DNA from: Glandiceps talaboti
Taxonomy: Eukaryota; Hemichordata; Enteropneusta; Spengelidae
DNA: 64,000 nt
Direction of reading: 5' to 3'
Assembly (NCBI RefSeq): GCF_964340395.1
Contig: NC_135566.1
Coordinates: 8,098,501-8,162,500, forward strand
Under the pieces are notes generated by a model. The model ran no database searches. It had not been told where the DNA came from and was given only the letters and a program-made list of their open reading frames with translations. The translations under genes were made by a program, and so were the position numbers. Numbering within the stretch: position 1 is the first letter of the stretch; each line of letters starts with the position of its first letter. Shown here piece by piece: positions 26,301 to 38,300 of the stretch.

Positions 26301-29300
26301 CATCCGGAGAAAGTCTGGATTCTAATCTCAATGAGGGTAACATTACAGGAAGGACTTTGGAGCACATTCTCAATGATAGAGATGCGGATGAGGAGAATAG
26401 TAAACAGGAAGAACTACTCTGGCAATGTTATAAACTGCCACAATCAGAAGAAGTGAATTTTAAAAGACCGGCACTACCAGCCAATAAATTTGAAGATGAT
26501 CACCTGCTGAGTGGAAATCTAGAAACATTGTATAGTTTAAATGAAGAAACTGAGTAAGTTGGGGAGAATTTTTTGTAGTAACATCTTCTAGGCCAAAAGA
26601 TTGTTTTTGATTTGGAGCTTGTATACCTGCATGGAATCTTAAGAAAGTGATAAAGGATCACTGTGCTAGGATGTCAGTGGATGAGTGGTTAGTTTGTGTG
26701 CCTCTTACAGTCTGGATTGGAAACTCTTAAGTGCCTGCAAGGAGTGATAGATAAAATAGGTTTCCATGGTTACTCAGTTTTCCTCCTGCTTTAACACTTG
26801 ATCACTTTTGGTGCTGTATAAATGATGATTATTGGATTAGTAAAATATACGTTGTGCAAACTTTTGGCAGCTTAACTAAAACTTTGGGATTAATTCCAGT
26901 TTTACATCCCAAGGCACATCAAATTGATAGGACAGATCCATAGAGCTGAATTTAGATATCACACTGTTATCCCACCCTGATTGTGTTTTTCCTCGCCTCG
27001 CCTCGCCTTGCCTCATTCCCAACTCACAAATAGTGTAATATAAATTCTGTTTCTCTTTCAGATTTTATCAACAGCCTGTGAAGAAATTGAAATGTGAATA
27101 TAAAGTAGAAATTGAAGAGTCTGTGTTTTCTAAAAGTCTAATAATGCCACTGTCTCTTGAGCCTAAAGTTCCACAACCTCCCTCCCCAGAACCAGTGGAT
27201 CCCTACGAATTCATGGAAGATCCTTCCGTAAGTATAATAAGTGGAATTCTAATGTGATATAGACCGGAAAATCCGTTCTTGATTCGCTTATGTAACAACT
27301 TGCTATCCCACTCATATCGACAATGACAACAATGGATCATTCTGCATAAATTCAATTCTGTTCAAAGTATTTTAGTCATGGCAGATATTATAGAATCTAT
27401 TCGAATAGCTGTCCAGTGACAAATGGGGTAGTGGTACATTGCTGTATAAAATATTCCAAAGTATGAATGAAAATTTCTTTTCATAGATTCACAAACTTTG
27501 TGAAAGCAAGTCCCAAATTTTCATTGTCGTCTCATCAACATAATCAGGGGAGTGTACAACAATATACTGTTGTCATACGTTTTTGGTGAGACACGTGAAA
27601 TGGTTTCAAAGCTTGTCATGGACAGCATGTATTTGTGTGAAAACAGATTTTTCGAAGAGATTTTTGTCAGACTTGTTTCAGTCCTTAGTATCAATTGCTG
27701 AGTCCATGTATTTGGTTTTAGATCACAAAATATTCTGACTTGACCCCGTCTTGGTATTTTCAGACACAGTCTGGACCACTGTTTCCTAGGAATAGAGGTA
27801 AAGATGGTAAGAAAGGTAGAGGAATACTACAGCGTCGGAACAGTATTCGTAAACAGCAAGATAAGAAGAAACAAGAGGTATATTTCTATTGTTAAACACC
27901 GTCACTATGTACAATATATATATACTTCCTTGCACTTTGTCTTAGGTAAACAAAGTCTTGTGAGTGTAGATACGAGAAACTACCTGTTATGAAAAAAAAA
28001 CAGTAAATGTATTGCAACTAGATATAGACACACAGGGGGTGCCAATGTTTTGACATCTGCTTGAAAAATGTCACAAGAAACGATTTATTCAATATTGCTA
28101 TTTCAAATTGTAGCATGCACAGTTTCGTATTGGTTTGTGTGTGGTTGTATCAAACAGCTGGTGAACGGTAACTTGACATGGGCTGTATCTTTCCTGTAGG
28201 CATGTACACTCTGTTATTTTAGTTCAACATTGGCTTTGAATCTCAAGGTAGAATTGGTACACTAATGGAAAAGATTATTATTAGTCACAAAGCATATGTC
28301 TAGCTTACAATGATGAGGGGGCTTTCCATCGCGATGTTTCATGTTCATAGCATTGTTTATTTCTCAATTATTTATAACAGGAGGAACAGAAAAAGGCTGA
28401 AGAAGAGAGACAAAAGCAAGAACAAAATCAATCCAAAGAACAAGCCAGTGATAAAAATCCACTGAGAAGTAAGTCTCAACGTAAGGAATCTGCTAAAAAC
28501 AGAACTTTTTCTACTTTCTCTGTAATTGTGATTTAGTAAATGTTTGTGAAATGCACTGCAGAGCACATCGAAACCAGTATATACGACACTGGTAATCCAG
28601 CCTTCGGTTTACTAAGATAGACACAAACTAAATCTATTGTTCTTCAATGCGGTAGATTACACAAGTGGGGGATAGGGTTCCTCTGTTGTGTGATTCTAAT
28701 CACCCTGTGATCAACGTAATGTAAACATTGGAAGTCCCAAAACAGTTTATAGAACTGTATATTAACTAGTTTCCAGAGATGCCTCCCTTCTGAGACGATA
28801 ATTAAACCAACGTCCATTCAATAGCTTATCGCTAATGTATCAAGATGTTGCGACAATAGTTTTAGTTTGTGTCTGTCTTAGAAAACGAAGGTCCAACTAC
28901 CAGGGTGATATATACTTCAGCCATTGCAACCTGACTAGGACATTGATAAATTTGTCTAGACTACAGATATACTAAGATTGGACGTAATCTTGTAAATACA
29001 GTGGTTTATTACCTAAAGTAATATATTTGTTGTAACCCAAGAATTAAATGATTGCTAAATTAAGTCATGATGATAATTTGATGTGCTTCGCAGTCTGTAA
29101 TGTACTCTGTCATGTATTGGTGTAAGTGTTCAATTTAGCATGCTGTAAATTGTCTGATGGGATGGATAGGGTTGGGTTGGGTTGGCTGTCAGGGGTACTC
29201 CATTCTGATATATCTATTCAGCAAACGTGAAGACGTTACCAGTTTGTGTAATAGCCTAACGGCAATGACTGCCTAGTCACTATGACAACAAAATTAGAAT

Positions 29301-32300
29301 TAACGGCGACTGTCATTTTAGTTCGCCATGGCAACCTTAGATGACACTTAAAGTGATCATGTCCCAACAGCACTTCAGTCATTTAGGACGTGACCTCCAC
29401 TCATTATACTTTGAAGAAAAACTAATTTTGATATCGGGAACTGCTGTGTCTGTAGTGTCGAAAAGTAAAGGAGGACATATTTTTATATCCCTACAGGTCC
29501 ATTGTCGGGTCTACCCGCGGCAAGACCTGATCCAACCGCTAAAATTTTCATGCGAGAAACCGATCTAGTGGTGACTGCCAATGATCTTGACCAGTTATTT
29601 GAATCATCAGATGATGATGATGGTCCTGGGGTAAGTCAATTACTGTTACCTGAAATGGAATCATAATTCCCTAGGTGTGTCATAGATTATAACAAGCATT
29701 TTATTTCTTGGTCATCATTCCACTCACTATACATGCATTACCAGAGGCACATGTGAGAAACCTTCTTATTCTATTTCGACACTCTAGTATGAGGTAAAAT
29801 GCTAATTTTGATACCAAGAAACCAAGAATTCTAGCTATCACAGGGCAATAACTGACATTCAAGCATGGACTTGGTATATGTTGTTTCACATTGGTTTTTT
29901 CAAGTACGAAAATAGTAAAGTTGTTTTATGAATAAAAATCCAAAATGAATTTGAAGTGTCATCCATATGGCCATTGTAAGTAAACCATATGAATTACAAC
30001 CGACCTTTGACCTTTCCATTGACACAGGTCACAATAATCTATCAATATTAAAAATATTTTATTGAAATTGTTAGCCAAACTCTGGGGAAATGATGCTACA
30101 ATTGACCTTTGACCTGTGACCTTTCCATTGACAAAGGTGACTGTGAGCCATATTAAAATGTGAATTATTATTATTTCTCATTTATGTACAGCAACCTTTT
30201 GATGACATCAATCAGAGGATTTCACAGATAACAGAAGATGGTCCTATCAGACCAAGTAGTAGTAGTAACAAGACTAACCCTCACACTAGTAATGGTTTCC
30301 TAGGTAAGTACTCTATGGGATGGGGGTTGGGTGGGGGTCAGGTGGGGTGGGAGTAACTTAGTCTGGGAAAGATGACTTGCAGATGACCTCTGGCAACAAA
30401 CTAAATAATATCCAGATAATCAATCCTTCACACCTGATAAGTACTTTCATTTTTAACTCAATCCACCTAATTCCATGCCATGGTTTTATTTCTAATCCAC
30501 TATCATTTGTACTTGATAGGTGCCAGCGAACTACAGAGAATGTTTCCTACTCCACCATCACTGGAGCAAAACCCAGCATTCTCACCTTGCAATCCTGGAA
30601 GTGCTGAGTACGTCAGTCCTGATTCAGCTCCAGGGGCTACACACCTAGAGAGTACTTCAGTTGTCCCCGATCTCACTGATATGGAGATTGAAGAGAGTTT
30701 GGGTAGTCCCAAACCAGAACCAATCAAGGTGTGTACACCCCTGTGCAGTTAACTTAGTTTGTTATATAAGTTAACCAATCTGTGTGTTAGAAGATTGATA
30801 CTCAGTTTGACTCTCCTGCACAACACAGGTTTTCTTGGGTATTCCAGCTACCTCGTGCTTTAGCGCAAGAGGTTCAAGGTGCTGTGGAAACAGTGATCGT
30901 ACCTCAATTTCTGAATTCTATTGTGGGTAACCAAAGTATATATTGTTACACCATTATGTTGTCAAGTAAGATGATACATTGCAGTCAGGAAGATGTCACA
31001 ATTTATATTTGTTGAGGAAATTTCACTTTCCAAAAGAGAGAATTCTGATGAAAGTCATCTCAATGCAGAAAAGAAATAGTCTTTACAAGAGCTGACATAG
31101 TTAATGTTATACTGTAAGACAGATAGATTTATGTGAAAAGAATGTTTTCCCCAGAAATAATTGAAAAGTTATCTATTCTAGAGAGCATTCTTACTGTACA
31201 GTGCCTCTGAATTTTACTAGATATTGACGCTTTCTTACTATTGATTGATTGATTGATTGATTAAAACAGAACTACATACAAAATAACATTTCATATCCCG
31301 ACACTCTATGAATGTACCCCCCCCCCTCCACACACACACACACTCCACCCCACCCCCACCCCACACAGTCAGCCTATGAGTTATCTCTTACTAACTGTGA
31401 GTTTGTGTATGTTGTGTTACTTTCACCAGGATTGGTCTTATGTATACAAGGTACCAACAGTTCAGAGGTTTTATGCGTCTACAATGTATGCTCCATTGAA
31501 AACACTGCCAAGCTCCAAACTACCACCTCTGAAGATACCAGAGAACTGTATATACAAACCCTCCTGGCAGGTGAGTAACTAGTGCTAACCACTTGCTTGG
31601 AGCACAGAGCCCCCCACACCAACAGAAGTAGGGAAACTATGTTAACCCTTGCATAGATTACTATGCTCACATGATAAGTTTAGTTTGGTACTCTGGTAAG
31701 TAACCTATGGAATGGAACGGAACGTCAGTTCTGATTGAAAGCTATGTAATCTCTTCAGGGAACATAAGTAGATTTTACCTTCCTACAGATCTTATTAAAG
31801 ACACTGGTACTGTAGTGCCCACTGGTGAAATGACTGAGGAACCTGGGTTGATATTTAGTGTTTCACAGCCCTTAATTAAGACACTGGTAGGAAATCTAGG
31901 TAGAATGACTGGAGAACTCTGGTAGAATTTACCTATTTACTCTGTGGAGCATCTAACACTTTTACCAACTTACAAAATCCTCACAAAGTACATGTATTTC
32001 TGTGTGGGATGTAATCTTTTCTCTCATCATCACAATCATGTAATTCTGTTTTCTCTGTAATTCTCACAGGTGGGTGCTTCACAAAAACAAGAGTTTCTAC
32101 CATCAGTGAAAGACAGCAACCTGCCAAGTGTTAGTAGTGTTGATACTGATATGGTCAAATTCAACCAACCAATAACGTCGCTGCCATCTGTGGGCACACC
32201 TGGAGTACTGCAGTCACCTGCAGCCTTCCAAGGAAGTCAGGAACATCAGTCCAATTTTGAGAACTCGCCTGCATCAACACCGTCATCGTATGTCAAAAAT

Positions 32301-35300
32301 TTGAACTCCATGGAGCCTCCTACCCCAACGAATAATATTCCCGAGGCAAACAGTCTATTTGTGAACCTCGTGCTGTCAGACTCCTTGCTGAATATCTTTA
32401 AAGACAGAAACTTTGATAGTTGTGTTATTTGTGTGTGTAACATGAATATCAAAGGAAACGATGCAGCTCTATATCTGAACGACAATGTTAACAATATGCT
32501 GGAACACAACTGTGTGTGTGGCTTCAGCGCTATTATGAATCGGAGGTACGGAACTGGGAGCGGCTTGTTTGCCGAGGACGAGCAGGAAATTACGGGACAG
32601 CAGCATGATATCGCCTTGTGGGCACAAAACACAGATCACATGGATACAGATCCTAATAGGAAAGGTGGCACGGAGGAGGACAGTAAATCAAGAATGGATT
32701 CATCCTACCGACGGCATCCCGACGTTCTTGTGGACATCGTGCAGGAGCAGTGCTCCTCACCCTATGGTACATTAAGTAGACTAGACTGTGTAGTGTCACG
32801 ACACACCAGACACAAATCAGGCAACAACTCAGGGCAGTTAGCTAAGAATCAACTGGAACTATCGGACGGCTGTGATGCCTGTTTTTTCGCTTTAGAACAA
32901 GGAAAGCAACTTATAGAAGGATCACAAGCTGGGAAATTAGATGATACATTACTAAAAGGGACCTGTCTACACAGCTGGGCATTTACACCTGGTAAGTCAG
33001 CAGGTACCACTTCTCTCTCTCTCTCTCTCTGTTTTGTGTGTAATCAGCAGTAAATAAACTAGTTTTATTCCTCTCTGAATTTTTGTAGATGACAGTACAT
33101 TTGTCCAGTCTGAAAATTGTCTTTTGGATGTCTTCTGAACTCAGATCCAGAGAAAAATTTCATGTAGTTTTAATATTCTTGCATAAATCACTCACTTGTT
33201 TTGTATCAGTCTAGTGTGAACCTTCAGATGATAAATTTGCTGAACGATGGACAACATCTGTTGTATCGCCAGAAATGTTTATCATCTGTGAAAAAAGTTG
33301 AAAATTATATTTGTTCAATTCAAGCACAGATTTGAATATGTTGTCATACCCTTGTGTCATATGTGGTTTTGCTAGGAAGCAGAAGTCGTATTATAATTTA
33401 TAGGTCTCCAGGAATTGCAACCAATACGTTTGATGAATTGTTATCCTGGGAGAAAATGCTTCTTTTTGAGAATGTCAGTTGAAAAAGTTTGTCAACATGA
33501 AACATCTGTTTATAGAGGTTATATGCAGTCAACTTGTCAAACCAACTTCATAGTCTTGTTAAACTGTTTTTATTACGGGTTGTAACTCTGAACAACTCTT
33601 AGAATCTATTTCTGATCTGCTGACCCAGTATTGGCGAGATGTTAACATCGACTTGATGCAGGCATTAACCTTTATCATACAAACACATGTGGTGAGGTGT
33701 TAATGCCAGCCTGGTGTAAACACATAACTATCCCTATGCTTGCCCTGTCAGAAAGCAGTTCTTTGGGGCTGCATATCTGCTCAAGTTCTTAGGTTGTTTC
33801 CAGTTCTAAATAAAAAAACTTGTACGAGGTTTGAAAATCAATTTGTAGCAGATTTATCCCTCAGTTAATAGGGTCTCCGTAACCTTAGCAAAAACTGCAT
33901 ACATAATGGATGATCCACAGTTTAACATTAACATATTTTTGTTATCATGATTTCAGTTGATGTGCGTAGTGTGATGTCATCACAGGATATAGTTAGGGTA
34001 CTGACTACTCTCAAACCATGTCTACAAGAAGTGATACTACGGAAACGGACCAGTAGGTGGTCGCAACCACCACAATTCATTGTACAGGGACCACTCACCT
34101 GGCACACGTTCTTCAGGACTGCCAGCAAGAGCAAAGGTATGGTATTGTCATTTCAAAACTACAAGTATATGAATTTGTGTGCAATTTTGTGTTTTAGTCA
34201 ACCAGATATATACTATTAAGACAGCTGGCGAGAAACAATGTAACTCTGGTAGAAGAAGAACCATCTGAATGCTAAGTGTGACATGTAGCATGTACATAAG
34301 ATGTTGTACATAATGCTACCCTATCAGCCATCACTCACCAATGAGGGCAGCCTGTACATACGATATGGTACATGTATGTCATGCTGCCCTATCTGCCAAC
34401 CACTCACCAATGAGGGCAGTTATACAGAGTTATACAGTCTCAGTTATACAGAGCATTTACTAAAGCCACACTGACCTTTTAGAGGTTTCACAAGTGATTG
34501 TATGTTAGTGGTAAACATGCCTAGCTTTGTATATGTTTGGCATATATACACAATGATTCTACATGTATGCAGGGCAGTTAGACCAGTCTATTTTGAAACA
34601 CTAATGTTTATTGTACCTACTAAGTACTAAAATGTCTTGAAAATGAACTCACTGGGAGATATGATAAAGGTTTTTTTTTTATAATGGTGATATGAGTTGA
34701 TGGGACACAAAGAGGTGTTTTTTGTATTACTTGTCATGACAACAGAATTCAGTTGTAAAGAGGTTACTGTGAACATTGCATTTTGTTTGCTTCATCGGTT
34801 GTTTTTCAAAATATATGTGTGTAGACATACTACACTGTGGCGTCATCTACCAGATATCTGATGAAAATCAGGGTTGTAATTAAAATGAAATAAACATGAT
34901 ACTTGATATTCCAATGACCCTTTTGACCCTACCATGAACTTTGACCTTATGGTATGTCCTCATTTGCATACAGATGAATCTCCCGAGCCACTGCCAGTGC
35001 CATCGTTTTTGGTTGGAAATGACAAGGATTGGTTGTCACTCTCTCCTTATGCAATATACTACTGGGTAAGTCTCATTCTGTTATATAGATGACAGGGGTT
35101 GTAGGAAGGGAAACTTCTCTAGCTGTAGGTTTTAATCCTGAGTTGAGTATATACAATGGAATTTAAAGTTTTGGTTTGAGTTTGTCAAATAGATCAGTCC
35201 AAGTACAGAGAATGTACATGTACACATAGGAAGTCCAGAACTTGGGGAATTATATATGTGTTTGATATAAGCGACATGATAGAATGAAACTCTTGTGTTC

Positions 35301-38300
35301 TTAAATACATGAATTAGAATTACAGGAATCAAATTCAGTCAATCACATTTGGAACCAAGATCTTGTTGTTTTACCTCAATGAGTTTGGTTTTTTATATTT
35401 ACTTATGGCTTTATCTTTGAAGGGTAAAGTGTATGATTACAGCCAAGTTTTTAATTCCAAATTATGTATTTTGTGTAGGTATATATTATCACTGATTGTG
35501 ACTGAAGAGTCACAAGGAGAATTATTCACAGAATGGTGATGCATTAGCCGAATATAAAAATTGTCTCAAAAGATACCTTGAACTTGTTCCTTTCATGGTT
35601 TTAAAATGACTTGATCTTACCACAAGTACAATTAATTGCCCCATTATGATAGTTTTGTCTTTGGTCCTGAAATGATGAGAAATTTCCAGAAAGGCAAAAT
35701 GATGAAACTATTATTAACACTCTTTGTTCATTTTCCTTTTAGGACAAGCTATTACTGGAGCCATACTGTGCTACACGGGATGTGGCATATGTTGTTTTAA
35801 CGCCCGACAATGAATTCATACTCCAGTCAACAAAAGTCTTCTTCAAAGAGCTCAGTGCAGTCTATGAGGTAGGGAGCCCTCTAGTGTTGATTTGTGAAAT
35901 TACTTTGTTTTCTATCATTGCAGTTTGTCAGTCCATTTAGACAAAACAGTGTGCCTGAATTTTTCAAAAATTACCTGTGAATGACGGAGTTGGAAGATCA
36001 ATTATTTTGGGAAGGAACCTTCAACTTCTCAGATGAGAGAGAATTTAGTTATTGAACAACGGGAGATTTACAATATACTATTCAGGGTGACATTGACAAT
36101 GCAAATATTTTCATTTCAACCATCAGATGTGTAGGCTTGGTCGTCATGTGCCATATAATCCCAAAGTGCTACGTGATGGTATTATGAGGATACGTAAGAA
36201 TTCAGTGAAGAAAGTGAGCGATGTCACAGTTGATGACTGGTTCTCACAGATAGGTAAGTTGTCATGACATATTTGGCATAATAGTGCTGTTACATACGAT
36301 GAATAATTAACAGGCATGCCAATAATATGAAATGTCTCAGTCTTGCATACATATGTAGTAAGCATGTGTGGTTTGTGGGCACGGCTTAGTCCTTTTTATG
36401 ATTGCACCCATGTAGAGTATTGTTTTCCATTTCAAATTTGATAGAGTAAAATATAATGTTCAAGTCTGAATGCAGTAGTCATTATTTTGGTACATCATAA
36501 ACCTTTGATCGATGTATAAATATCTACTCATAAATGCAAAATAATATGTTCAAATATACATGAATATTTGGTGACCATCCAACCGACTACAGTATATGAA
36601 ATAAATGACTGGTATGAGATACTAACAGTGTATTATATCAGCTATTAAATTCACTCCAAATTAAGTGTAATTTAGTTAAGCTACCATTCCTAATGTAAAT
36701 GCACAATGTTTCTTTCAGGCAATACTCCAGATGCAGCCAAGCTGAAACTATTTGCTCAGATATGTAAACATCATTTAGGTAAGACATCTTACTTAACCAC
36801 CCAGGGGGGACATGTAAAATTATACATGAAGTAATACATTTGATGTTCTTTGTTGAAGCCCAGTGTAAGATTACGACTACCCAAAAAAAAAAAAACAAGT
36901 TGTCTGGCAGTGTTGTAGAAAAAGTTTCTCCACACAAGAGAATGATCCTATGTAATCTGTATGGCTCCATGAATACGATAACACTGGTTTGAGAGTGCAA
37001 GAAAAGGAAAGGACCATGCCACATCAGGATTAGAATTTGGGAAAGAAAAATGTCATTATTTGAGCACCGCTTTTAAAAAGAATCATTCAAAGACCAGTAA
37101 ATGTATTGATTATAACAAACAACAGTTTTGATAATTTCAGTTCCACATTTCTTGATAATAACTGAGTATAATTTTGATAATTTCAACCCCACTCATACAT
37201 TCCTTGATAATAACAAATCATATGTATGGATAGTTCCTGCCCCATTGTGTATTCCTTGATAATGACAGCAGTATAGCCATTGATAGTAACTGTATAATTT
37301 TGATCATTTCAGCCCCACTCTTAGCAACTCAGCCTGTAGACAGCAGTATGTTCAATACAAGTAAACCAGACAGGACATCATCACACAGCGGCAGTTTCTC
37401 AGTACCCCAGACTAGTAGCAGTATGGGTAGTAGTTCAAGTGTACCAACTATGGGTACTAGTCACGGCCATGGTGTAGATGCTAACACAGAAAGTACCAGT
37501 AGTATCAGTAGTTCAAGTCATGCAACACCTTCTACCTCAAATATGAATCCTGGCTCACATCCACCAGGTAAGTAATGATGTAAATAATACCCAGTGTTTT
37601 TGCTAAGGTTGGGGAACCCTGGTAACAGAAAGGGAGAAAGGGGTAAAAATGGCAGTGTTTCCCCATAGAGTCTATGGTAATTTTGTTTGGGAACCCAGGA
37701 AAAATGATGAACCCTGGTAGATTTTTCCTACTTACCACCCATAGCTAAAATATGGAATACTTCTATGTAGATACTGTAGAAATCAAGCTTTAGGCAAACT
37801 AAGGTTGATACAATCTAAAACAGTTGGTGGAACATGATGACAGTTGATATAAAGTAACATATGACATTGATGTAATTACACTAACAGTAGGGTAGCATCT
37901 CTTATAACAGGTTTTCTCAAGTGGTCACTCATTCAGAGTGAACACTGTCTTGATTACAGCACAGATCTATTGTCAGCAGGTTCACCACCAAAACTATGGG
38001 ACATCACGATATAGAAATCTATACAAGTTTCCCAATTTCTTCCCAAATGTAAACACCCAAAATTTGCTATTATGAAAAAGGTTATTTCTGCAAAATATGT
38101 TTGGGTTTGTTATAACGGATTGTTCACTACACGTTGACTGTAATAATGATGTATTTTTACCATGACTTTTGTAATATCTCATTGATTTCGTTTAACTGAA
38201 TTCCTGTGTATTACTCTATGTGTACAGGACATGGTGATAGCCACGAGGGTTCATCTGAAAGTAAGGAAGGCGTAAAGAGAGCCGTGGTCGATACAGAGGA

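Noticed and set aside
32246-32632. Antisense frame of 128 residues
   Set aside because: Shadow of MED13 exon 14, which is clearly coding on the other strand.
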